Assembly: GCA_002390675.1 (NCBI GenBank)
Contig: DGPZ01000042.1
Span: 30,536-78,040 of the forward strand
Length of the DNA: 47,505 bases
Direction: 5' to 3'
DNA from: Deltaproteobacteria bacterium UBA4427
GTDB taxonomy: Bacteria > Myxococcota_A > UBA9160 > UBA4427
Shown piece by piece: positions 25,724-33,426 of this stretch. The translations under genes were made by a program, and so were the position numbers. Below the pieces are notes generated by a model. It worked only from the letters and a program-made list of their open reading frames with translations, ran no database searches and had not been told where the DNA came from. Each line of letters starts with the position of its first letter. Position 1 is the first letter of the stretch.

Positions 25724-26216
25724 TTTCGCGTACCTCTTGCTCGGGGAGACTGTCGAGCGGGTAAGGGAGAACGTGAATGCGTAACGCAGATCGGCCGGCG
25801 TTGGCCGCCATGCTATGCGCGAGAGCTTCGAATTCAGAAGTTACAACGGCGACCGCCGTCTTGCCTTCCCTTAGTGCGACGACTGCGTCGTACACCGTCC
25901 AGGAAGTACAGCTTCCTCAATTACCGAGACCGCTGAGAACGAGTTCCTGTCGCGCCGCAAATACCTTGAGCTCGGTGAGGGTTTGCTCCGCAGCGTCGCC
26001 CGTACGGTCCCCGGCGCACCACTCCGAGACGGAAGCGCCTTCTTCGCTGAACATCTGCTGCCATTCGGAGCGAACCCAATCGAAGGACCGCCAGGTCAGA
26101 TCGTATCGGATGCCTACACGTGCCTGCGAAAGAGAACTCGCGTCAAAGCTCGGCCCCGGATCGGCGTTGACGTCCGGGGGCGATGCGGTTGGGTCAAGAA
26201 TTGTGAGTCGGGCCAT
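25677..26216 (-). CDS. UGSC-family selenoprotein (in-frame UGA read as selenocysteine)
   Basis: Two open frames, 26216-25917 (99 codons) and 25895-25677, are in the same frame, separated only by TGA at 25919-25917 and seven sense codons. Read through, they give 179 residues beginning MARLTILDPTASPP, with Sec100 in GLGN-U-G-S-C-T-S-W and Cys103 nearby. The rest (TAVAVVTSEFEALAHSMAAN, RIHVLPYPLDSLPEQEV) is the normal continuation of the UGSC-containing family known from marine metagenomes and environmental bacteria. The U-x-x-C spacing suggests a redox active site; the substrate is unknown. AGGAG lies seven bases before the ATG. TGA is also an ordinary stop elsewhere here, so a local recoding signal is needed; hairpins follow the UGA. 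A nonsense-mutated pseudogene is the alternative, but it would have to hit exactly the family's Sec position. Confidence 0.88.
25890..25919 (-). promoter_or_regulatory. Candidate bacterial SECIS element
   Basis: In the mRNA the UGA is followed at once by AGGAAG-CUGUA-CUUCCU (25917-25901), a perfect 6-bp stem using the A of the UGA. An alternative, overlapping hairpin pairs GUAC (25909-25906) with GUAC (25893-25890), plus an inner U-C/G-G, and presents an apical loop CUGGAC about 17-20 nt after the UGA. Bacterial SECIS elements sit immediately downstream of the UGA with G residues in the apical loop, which the second fold matches better. Confidence 0.5.
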
Positions 26217-26331
26217 GCGTTTCTCCTGATCGGTCTCGCGGATCTAGTTGCGGGACTGCGTGAGTGTATGCGACTTGGGGCAGTTGTTGCGACCCGTGGA
26301 TCCCCGCTTGAGCGATGGTACTGTGGTGCAG

Positions 26332-27537
26332 ATGTCGCCACCCGCCGCTCTAGCAGGACTGCGTGTCCTTGATCTAACGAACCTATTTGCTGCGCCTCAG
26401 GTCGCGGCGACTCTCGCCGATTTTGGGGCGGATGTCGTGAAGATCGAGCCGCGAAATGGTGATCCACTCCGGCGGATCGGATCCTCGCGAAATGGCGGAT
26501 CTCCGGCCTGGGCACTCGTTGCGCGAAACAAGCGCGCCATCACTCTCGATCTAGATCATGCGGCGGGGATGCGCGTCTTCGAGGGACTCGTCGAGCAGGC
26601 AGACGTGTTGATCGAAAACCTCACCGCGAAGCTGCTTGAGCGGTGGCAGTGCGACTTCGATTCGCTCCTTCGGCGGAATCCGAAGCTCGTGGTTGTCAGC
26701 ATCAGCTGCTACGGACGATCGGGTCCCAACGCGGATCGAGCCGGTGCCGGAACCCTTGCCGAAGCCTTCGCGGGATTCGCGCATATGAACGGGGCTTCGG
26801 ACGGGCCGCCTACGGTTCCCTCGCTGCCACTTGGGGACACGCTCGTTGGAATGTCTGGTGTGATCGGTACGATGATGGCGCTCTACTCTCGTGATCGTGC
26901 GGGGTCGGGGAGCGGAGCAGGTCAACACGTTGATGTGTCGATGATTGAGCCAGTTCTTCAGCTACTCGCTTTGCCGCTCGCGAACCATGTCGAAGGTGAA
27001 ACGCCGCCACGCCGGTTGGGTAGTCGGATCGCCGGCGGTGTTCCTCGCAACGTCTACCGGGCGAGAGACGGCGACTATCTTGCGCTTTCGGGAACGACTG
27101 ACGCTCAGGTCGGTCGGATTCTTTCGCTGATCGGTCGGGATGGCGATGGCGATCTTGCACGTTTTGCGACCTCTGCGGCCCGGCTAGATGCAGCGGATGC
27201 ACTCGACGGGATCGTAGCTGAATGGATTTCTACGAGGTCTAGAGCTGACGCGCTTGCTGCTTTTGAAGAGATTCGAATTCCCGTGGCGCCGGTCAATGAC
27301 CTTTCGGCCTTGCTGTCTGACCCTCATCTACTTGAGCGCGCGTCGGTTTCTACCCTTGAAGATGTAACGTTAGGCGAAGTCTACCTTCCGGGGCCGATGC
27401 CAAAATTGCGAGGCACGCCCGGGACCCATCGGCACTTAGGTGCAGCATTGGGTGCGCATAATGCCGAGGTCTATCGAGACTGGCTGGGGATGTCACCGGA
27501 AGAAGTGGCGGCGCTCGCGCGCGAAGAAGCCATTTAG
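26332..27537 (+). CDS. Class III CoA-transferase (CaiB/BaiF family), first of three
   Basis: From the ATG at 26332 the protein has 401 residues, beginning MSPPAALAGLRVLDLTNLFA, the usual family start. The frame is open back to 26248, but that extension has no family resemblance. LADFGADVVKIEPRNGDPLR is the CoA-binding N-terminal segment, and NKRAITLDLDHAAG the next conserved block. D169 in PSLPLGDTLVG is at the place of the catalytic Asp that forms the acyl anhydride with CoA in formyl-CoA transferase. It moves CoA between carboxylic acids; the acid is unknown. Divergent from the selenoprotein gene, 115 bp apart. No clear ribosome-binding site; two GTG codons just upstream (26323, 26326) are alternatives. 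Confidence 0.88.
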   Translation: MSPPAALAGLRVLDLTNLFAAPQVAATLADFGADVVKIEPRNGDPLRRIGSSRNGGSPAWALVARNKRAITLDLDHAAGMRVFEGLVEQADVLIENLTAKLLERWQCDFDSLLRRNPKLVVVSISCYGRSGPNADRAGAGTLAEAFAGFAHMNGASDGPPTVPSLPLGDTLVGMSGVIGTMMALYSRDRAGSGSGAGQHVDVSMIEPVLQLLALPLANHVEGETPPRRLGSRIAGGVPRNVYRARDGDYLALSGTTDAQVGRILSLIGRDGDGDLARFATSAARLDAADALDGIVAEWISTRSRADALAAFEEIRIPVAPVNDLSALLSDPHLLERASVSTLEDVTLGEVYLPGPMPKLRGTPGTHRHLGAALGAHNAEVYRDWLGMSPEEVAALAREEAI

Positions 27538-27574
27538 AGCTCGGTCTTCCGCCGATAGCCCCCCTTAAGCCAAC

Positions 27575-28816
27575 CTATAGCCCCTCGATCCATTCGCGAA
27601 GTCCCAGCCGTTCGACCGCCGCTGCGCCTCGCTTCGTTACCGCGAGGACTGTCTCACTTCGTTCAGTGAGTGAACTGAGCCCAAGTGGAACGACGCCGAC
27701 CATGAGCGTTTGATACGAAAAGGCTCGGTACTGCTCGAAAGCTTCGTCGAAGGAGAGCGTTACGCCGTGGCGTTCGAGCTCTGCGCAGTAGCCACGAATG
27801 AGGGCGTCCTCATTTTCTGCGAGCACTTCCGAATCGAGTGAGTTGATCAGAAAATACTGCACATCACGCATGCCCTTGCTCCAGTGCACCGCTTGAAAGT
27901 CGATCATTCCAACCTTGGGACCCGTCTCCGTCGGGTATTCAAAGCAATTGCCGAGGTGGCTGTCGCCGTGAGCGAGGGTCAGAGGGCCTTCGTACCATGC
28001 GTCGAGGACTGAATCCCATCGGTCGAGCGCGAGTCGACAGGTTTCGACGAGATGCGGACTTACGAGATCGGGCGCGGCTTTTTGTGCGGGGGCGAGGGCG
28101 GAAGCATTGAGCGCACGGGTAACGCGTTTCCACTTGGGCGCGGTGTACGTGTTGTACTCGCCGGGAAGCAACACCTCTCGTTCTGCTTCAGTCTTTCCCC
28201 AAAAATGGGCATGCATTTCAGCGAAGCTTGCGAGTACTCGTTCCGCTTGTTCTGGAGTGGTGCCCGCGGCCATGTCTCGATTGATGAAGAGCTTTACGCC
28301 GGGAGTCTCATGGAGATTCTCTAGCAGCAAGATGAAGCGCGAGCCGCGTTTTGCCGCAGCGTAGACTTTGGGCACGCGCAGGGGGATTTGATGTGCGAGG
28401 CGCTGGCAGAAGAGGACTTCAAGAGGCCAAAAGCCCAGGGTGTTCGCAAAGGATCGTGTCGCGGTTTCTCTGCACGGGATCTTTGCGTAGAGGGTGCGAG
28501 GGGTGCCGTGAACCGGATCGGCTATGCCGATCGTTTCGGCAAATTCGACATCGACTAAGAAGTTGATGCAGTTGCTGCTCTCGAAGTCGACCCCGGGCAA
28601 GCGTGCCGCGATGATCTCTGGAAGGAGGCGGCCGACCTCCGGTGGGTACTCGTCGAGGAGACTATTAAGTGCCTTCGCATCCGCAATAGATTCGCGTGAA
28701 CACGGTAACGAGCGGCCGAATTGGTCGCCTACCGCATCGGCGCCGATTTGTAGGAGTGAGCCGGCAGTCCGTGCGGCTAGTTCAATGCCGCCGATCAGAG
28801 CGTCGCTGCGTGTCAA
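27575..28816 (-). CDS. Phosphotransferase/ecdysteroid-kinase-like protein
   Basis: A 413-residue kinase-fold protein. YAKIPCRETATRSF contains the probable ATP-binding Lys, and FILLLENLHE is the hinge. HGDSHLGN (residues 283-290) is the Brenner-type catalytic loop, and VGMIDFQAV places the metal-binding Asp at D306. This matches aminoglycoside phosphotransferase- and EcKinase-like families that phosphorylate small hydroxylated molecules, in environmental bacteria often of unknown identity. The start is a TTG at 28816; no ATG precedes the conserved part, so TTG is accepted. It follows the aldo/keto reductase gene after 23 nt and is probably cotranscribed with it, hinting that the reductase makes the alcohol that is phosphorylated (inference). 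Convergent with the CoA-transferase before it. Confidence 0.82.
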   Translation of the reverse strand: MTRSDALIGGIELAARTAGSLLQIGADAVGDQFGRSLPCSRESIADAKALNSLLDEYPPEVGRLLPEIIAARLPGVDFESSNCINFLVDVEFAETIGIADPVHGTPRTLYAKIPCRETATRSFANTLGFWPLEVLFCQRLAHQIPLRVPKVYAAAKRGSRFILLLENLHETPGVKLFINRDMAAGTTPEQAERVLASFAEMHAHFWGKTEAEREVLLPGEYNTYTAPKWKRVTRALNASALAPAQKAAPDLVSPHLVETCRLALDRWDSVLDAWYEGPLTLAHGDSHLGNCFEYPTETGPKVGMIDFQAVHWSKGMRDVQYFLINSLDSEVLAENEDALIRGYCAELERHGVTLSFDEAFEQYRAFSYQTLMVGVVPLGLSSLTERSETVLAVTKRGAAAVERLGLREWIEGL

Positions 28817-28839
28817 ATGTCAAGGTTCCGTATTTGGTG

Positions 28840-30318
28840 TTAACTGAGAGAGAGCAGCTTATGTGCGCCGCTCATCCGAGCTTGGATATCGAGCCCCGAC
28901 GGACATGTACCGGCGCAGGGCGCGGCACATCCCGCACAGACCGATGCGTTCTTCGCGAGCTCTCCGTAGAGGCGCATGCCTTCTTTTTGGGCTCCGAAAT
29001 TTTCGAAATACATCCGCTGGCGAAGCACGTCATGGATCGGCAGCTGTTTTTCGCAGCTTTCTAGGCAAGCACCACAATGAGGACGACAATAATTGTCTGT
29101 TGTGAGTTCGCTGTAGCGATCAAGCACTGCGACGTCCTGGGGCCGAAGGGATTCTCCGGACGCGTAGAGGAATTCGTCGAGCTGCCCGGTCTCCCAGAGT
29201 GAGATGACGAGGCAGGACACGCTTGGATTCGAGAGCACCCACTTGAAACTCGCCTGGGTGAATGAATCGCGCTCGTCCGGCGACCAGTTTAGGAAATGAT
29301 GCATCGATCCGCGCAAGGTCTTCATACCGACGATCCCGATATCTTTGGCGGCGGCGCGATCGATAATGTTTTCAAGGCTGGGCCAAGCGCCAAAATGATA
29401 GGCGAGCATCATGACGTCGAAGCGGTCGCTCTCGACGGCTGCGTTCGCAACGGCTTCTAAGTTAGGCGTGTGGGTCGATACGCCAAGGAAGCGAACCTTG
29501 CCCTGCTCTTTGAGCCGGTCGAAGGCTTCATGAACGTTGGGGTCCATCAGACGATCAACGGAATCGCAGGAATGGATGTGGACGAGATCCACCCAGTCGG
29601 TTTGAAGTCGCGTGAGGCTGCCTTCGACTGCCTGCATGTAGTCTTCGACGCTCGATCCAGGCGCAATGTGTCCATTGGGAAGGCAGAACTTGGTCGCGAC
29701 GAACATCTTGTCGCGCTGTCCCTTCATGGCCTCGCCGAAGCGCTTTTCGGAGCCGGACTCGCTGTAGTCGGGGGCCGTGTCGAAGTAGTTGATGCCGCGA
29801 TCGATCGCTTCGCGGGTGACTTCCACGGTTTGTCGTCCGCCTGTGCTTGATCCAGAACCGAGGGAAATGTCGGACACGAAGGCGTTTGTTCTGCCTAGTC
29901 GTCGGTAGCCTTCGACGCGCGCCCCAGCCCATTCGTCACGAGAGACGTCGGATTTGTATTCCGGCCTGACAAGAAAAATGTTCTTGGCTGTAACGCTGCC
30001 CCATTCTCGATTTGGGATGATCGCTGCGGCGAGGCTAGCCGCGATACCGCCTGTCGTGCCTATCGCGGCTGTTAGGAATCGACGCCGGCCGCTCGGCGAT
30101 TTCAGCTGGCCGTCCGCATCGTTGCTTGGCGCGGCCGCGGCGCGAACGGTGAAAACGATGCTGATGCCCATAGATACGAGCACCATCGCCGCGACGCCTA
30201 GCTCGCTACTGGTGGCGATGCGGCCCTCAATGCGATGTCCCAAAAATTTGCTGAGGTAGAGCGCAGAAAAACTGACCGAGAGGAGCCATGAAAGAAGTGC
30301 AATTCGGGTGGCGGGCAT
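28840..30318 (-). CDS. Membrane-tethered aldo/keto reductase with two 4Fe-4S motifs
   Basis: A 492-residue fusion. Residues 5-25 and 40-60 are hydrophobic helices. SGRRRFLTAAIGTTGG (about 77-91) then looks like an internal twin-arginine (Tat) signal followed by a third hydrophobic segment. The aldo/keto reductase barrel follows, with the tetrad D180, Y185, K210, H249 (NYFDTAPDYSES, VATKFC, VHIHSCD). The C-terminus has CRPHCGACLESC and CAGCAAPCAGTCP, two cysteine sets fit for 4Fe-4S clusters. A barrel plus Fe-S tail suggests electron transfer to or from clusters rather than simple NADPH chemistry. GGAG nine bases before the ATG at 30318 favours it over the ATG at 30327. Directly upstream of the kinase-like gene. 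Topology is inferred. Confidence 0.85.
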   Translation of the reverse strand: MPATRIALLSWLLSVSFSALYLSKFLGHRIEGRIATSSELGVAAMVLVSMGISIVFTVRAAAAPSNDADGQLKSPSGRRRFLTAAIGTTGGIAASLAAAIIPNREWGSVTAKNIFLVRPEYKSDVSRDEWAGARVEGYRRLGRTNAFVSDISLGSGSSTGGRQTVEVTREAIDRGINYFDTAPDYSESGSEKRFGEAMKGQRDKMFVATKFCLPNGHIAPGSSVEDYMQAVEGSLTRLQTDWVDLVHIHSCDSVDRLMDPNVHEAFDRLKEQGKVRFLGVSTHTPNLEAVANAAVESDRFDVMMLAYHFGAWPSLENIIDRAAAKDIGIVGMKTLRGSMHHFLNWSPDERDSFTQASFKWVLSNPSVSCLVISLWETGQLDEFLYASGESLRPQDVAVLDRYSELTTDNYCRPHCGACLESCEKQLPIHDVLRQRMYFENFGAQKEGMRLYGELAKNASVCAGCAAPCAGTCPSGLDIQARMSGAHKLLSLS

Positions 30319-30593
30319 AGGACTCATCTCCGGGGGCGCGTCGGCTAGACCGATGGGTGCTCGCCAACGGTAGGTCGAACGATTGCCTCCCGCATGACCG
30401 AACCTGGCCTAGCTAGGAGTTGGCGTACACTCGCTTAAGACTTAGCTACTGGGCGCGCTGTGTGGAGTAGTGCCGTGTGGAGAGACAATCGCTCAGGATT
30501 TCGTGCAGACAAGTGAAGGGGAAATGATGCGGTTGATGCATGTTGTTGGCTGCGCTGGCTCTGCGCGGTTGCGCGGCTTCCGGGCGGTTCAAG

Positions 30594-32057
30594 TCAGCTC
30601 TTCTTTGCCTGCTCTGCAAACTCCTCTTCTGGAGAGAGAATCATGCGGTGGCGCGCGTAGAAGGCGAAATATGCCACCGAGAGCGCGTACCAGATCGCGA
30701 CCCCGTAGATCCCGGGGCGGTAATCTGGATTCACGAAGAGACACACGAGTGTGATGGAAGCTATGACGAGCGCGATTGCCGCCCCGGTTCGACCCAGGGG
30801 ACTCACGTAGGGGCGCTCGAGCCCTTCAATCGACTTAATCCGCAGATAGGCCGCCATCTGGAATATATACGCGATCACTGCGCCGAAGACGGCCATGTTA
30901 AGGAGTACACCGCCAACCGGAACTTCGCCGAAGAACGCCTGGCCGTATTCAATCGAAAGCGCGACGAGGAATCCGGCAATCGCCCCTACTATGAGTGCGA
31001 CATGGGGCGTTTTACGTGTCTTGTGCGTACGTGACATCCACGTCGGGAAATATCCCGCGCGCGAGAGCGAGTAGATATTACGCCCGTAGGCATAAATGAT
31101 GGCATGAAAACTCGCTATGAGTCCGGCCACCGCGGCAAGGGAGAGGGCGGTTGCGCTGGCGCCCTCGCCGAAGATCGTTTGAAACGCCAAGAACAGGGGT
31201 TCCTCGGAAGCGCCTACGACGGCAGCTCCCGGAGCGATTCCGGCATTGAGGAAGAGGGTGAAAAGCGATGCGACGATGAGTGTGGCGATTCCCCAGAGCA
31301 GCCCGCGAGGCATATCTCGTTTGGGGTCATGACTCTCCTCGGCAGCGAGTGGCAGCTGTTCGATCGCCAGATAGAACCAGATCGCGAAGGGCAGGCAGGC
31401 TGTGACACCGGATAGGCCGCGGGGAAACCATCGCGAGGCGCCGGGATCCGGAGCCACCGACAGCGCATGATCCCAGCTAAAGAGAGGGATGGCCCCGATC
31501 CAAAAGACGATCAGTACAAGTAGTGCGATAAATGTGATCACGACTGTTAGTCGGAAGGTGAGCTCAACGCCGATGATATTGATTCCGACAAATACCGCAT
31601 AAAAGAGCGCCCACAGTATGGGGGCGGGTACGCTCCAGCCGAAGCTCGTTTCGAGGATCGTGCCGACATAGCCTCCGATCCCCACGACGATCACGGCGGG
31701 GGTGAGGACGTATTCGATGCTTTCCGCGAGGCCGGTCAGGAAGCCGCCCCAAGGCCCGAAGGCCGTTCGGCCGAAGGAGTAGGCGCCGCCGGTATGAGGC
31801 AGGGCTGGGGAGAGCTCTGCGATGGAGAAGCAGAGGCCGATGTACATCACTGCGACTATGAGCGTCGCTGTGAGGAGTCCGCCGAATCCGCCAGAGAGCA
31901 GCCCGAAATTCCAGCCAAAGAAATCACCAGAGATGACCGCGCCGACACCAAGTGCCCACAGCGACCACACGCCGGCGAAGCGCCGCAAGCCGCGCTCCTC
32001 GAAATATGAGTCATCGGCGCGTTGGTAGGTCACGCCGCTTCGTTTGTTCTCGGTCAT
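30594..32057 (-). CDS. APC-family permease, ethanolamine permease type
   Basis: A 487-residue amino acid-polyamine-organocation transporter with 12 predicted helices. GVGAVISGDFFGWNFGLLSG, ELSPALPHTGGAYSFGRTAF and ESIEYVLTPAVIVVGIGGYV closely follow the pattern of ethanolamine permeases. RDMPRGLLWGIATLIVAS and GRNIYSLSRAGYFPTWMSRT are general APC blocks. It probably imports ethanolamine or a similar small amine; no ethanolamine-utilisation enzymes are visible nearby, so the substrate stays tentative. AAGGAGTACC before the ATG is an excellent ribosome-binding site. Same strand as the aldo/keto reductase, 275 bp upstream of it, and downstream of the CoA-transferase at 32173. Intact. Confidence 0.88.
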   Translation of the reverse strand: MTENKRSGVTYQRADDSYFEERGLRRFAGVWSLWALGVGAVISGDFFGWNFGLLSGGFGGLLTATLIVAVMYIGLCFSIAELSPALPHTGGAYSFGRTAFGPWGGFLTGLAESIEYVLTPAVIVVGIGGYVGTILETSFGWSVPAPILWALFYAVFVGINIIGVELTFRLTVVITFIALLVLIVFWIGAIPLFSWDHALSVAPDPGASRWFPRGLSGVTACLPFAIWFYLAIEQLPLAAEESHDPKRDMPRGLLWGIATLIVASLFTLFLNAGIAPGAAVVGASEEPLFLAFQTIFGEGASATALSLAAVAGLIASFHAIIYAYGRNIYSLSRAGYFPTWMSRTHKTRKTPHVALIVGAIAGFLVALSIEYGQAFFGEVPVGGVLLNMAVFGAVIAYIFQMAAYLRIKSIEGLERPYVSPLGRTGAAIALVIASITLVCLFVNPDYRPGIYGVAIWYALSVAYFAFYARHRMILSPEEEFAEQAKKS

Positions 32058-32172
32058 GGTACTCCTTGAAGGGCGAGGCGTTACGGATGGCCTATTGCTC
32101 TTGCTCGGCTTTGCCTAGCTTGGTTTGGCCGGGCCGGACTTGTTTCGCGGGACGCCGACGGATCGCAGCGGA

Positions 32173-33363
32173 CTAGATGATCTCTTTCTCCCGCAAGGAC
32201 TTCACCTGATCGGAGCTGAGTCCGAACTCAGAAAGCACTTCATCCGTATGTTCGCCAGGATCCGGGGAAGGTCGACGAATTTCGTCGCTCACGCCATCGA
32301 GATGAGTGGCATTTCGAATAATTTCAATCTCGCCGACACCGGGATGCGTCACCTTGGCGGCGACGCCGAGGTGCTTTACCTGCGGGTCGGCGAAGGTCTG
32401 AGCCAGATCGTTGACGGGTCCAGAAGGGATTCCGACTGCGTTCATTCGCTCGACCCAGTCCTCGGTCGTGCGTGGGGCGAGAGCCGTTTCAAGTTCAATG
32501 TTGAGGGCCGCCCGATTCAACGCTCGATCATTCGTGGTGGCGAACCGTGGATCGTTTTCGAGCTCCGGGCGTTCGAGGATTTCGCATAACGCTGACCACA
32601 TTCGGCCCCAGGGAGCAGCGAGGTTCATATGGCCGTCTCGGGTTGCATACATTCCCATAGGCCCAAGAGTGGGGTGGTCGTTGCCGGCTTGAGGCGGGAC
32701 TTCCCCTGCAACCGTAAAGCGCGCCGCTTGGAAGTCGAGCATCCCGATCATCGACTCGAGCAAAGATGTAGTGACATAACGTCCTCGTCCGGTCCGCTTC
32801 CGTTCATGCAGGGCAACGAGAATGCCCACTGCGAGCTGGAGGCCGGCGGTGATATCCGAGATCGCAACGCCGGCACGGACGGGTCCCTGGCCGGGAATTC
32901 CCGTGACGCTCATCATGCCGCCGAGGCCTTGCGCGATTTGATCAACTCCGCCGCGATCGGCGTAGGGGCCCTCCTGTCCGAAGCCAGAGATTGATCCCAT
33001 AACGAGCAGTGGATTGATCTTGTGGACGGTTGCCCAGTCGAAACCCAATCGGGCTTTCACAGGGGGGCGCATGTTTTCTACCAAGACGTCCGCACGCTCG
33101 ATCATGCGATGCAAGAGGGCGCGCCCTTCCTCCCTTTTGAGGTCGAGACTCAGGCTTCGTTTGTTCCTGTGGAGATTCAGGTAGTCAGGAGAGTGATGAG
33201 CGAAGCCGCTATCCGCTCCAGGTCGCTGTTCGATGCGTACGACGTTGGCGCCCCAGTCCGCGAGTTGGCGAACGGCGGTCGGTCCCGCTCGGGCAATCGT
33301 GAGATCGAGAACCAGCAAATCGGAGAGCGGAAGAGCATCGGTTTTTGACGTCGTTTCGGGCAT
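32173..33363 (-). CDS. Class III CoA-transferase (CaiB/BaiF family), second of three
   Basis: A 396-residue formyl-CoA-transferase-like protein. LADWGANVVRIEQRPGADSG and NKRSLSLDLKREEG are the N-terminal CoA-binding blocks. MGSISGFGQEGPYADRGGVD is a strong family signature. D170 in AGVAISDITAG is the expected catalytic aspartate. C-terminal SPDPGEHTDEVLSEFGLSSD is the standard ending, so the protein is complete. It should exchange CoA between an acyl-CoA and a free acid; the Gly-rich lid GLGGMMSVTG fits. Divergent from the epimerase at 33427 with only 63 bp between starts, so both probably share a control region. No clear ribosome-binding site before the ATG. Confidence 0.92.
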   Translation of the reverse strand: MPETTSKTDALPLSDLLVLDLTIARAGPTAVRQLADWGANVVRIEQRPGADSGFAHHSPDYLNLHRNKRSLSLDLKREEGRALLHRMIERADVLVENMRPPVKARLGFDWATVHKINPLLVMGSISGFGQEGPYADRGGVDQIAQGLGGMMSVTGIPGQGPVRAGVAISDITAGLQLAVGILVALHERKRTGRGRYVTTSLLESMIGMLDFQAARFTVAGEVPPQAGNDHPTLGPMGMYATRDGHMNLAAPWGRMWSALCEILERPELENDPRFATTNDRALNRAALNIELETALAPRTTEDWVERMNAVGIPSGPVNDLAQTFADPQVKHLGVAAKVTHPGVGEIEIIRNATHLDGVSDEIRRPSPDPGEHTDEVLSEFGLSSDQVKSLREKEII

Positions 33364-33426
33364 GTGAGGTGAGTATACGTTGGGTACCGTTTGAGCGACC
33401 CCATTCTATTCAGGAGATTTCCAGCC

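Noticed and set aside
25677..25895. A separate 72-residue gene starting with GTG
   Set aside because: It is the C-terminal part of the UGSC selenoprotein, in the same frame as the 99-codon upstream part; no ribosome-binding site of its own was seen.
26200..26331. A nonsense-mutated pseudogene as explanation for the split frames left of this divergent promoter
   Set aside because: The TGA falls exactly on the Sec position of a known selenoprotein motif, the gene keeps a good ribosome-binding site, and its downstream part and partner gene are intact.
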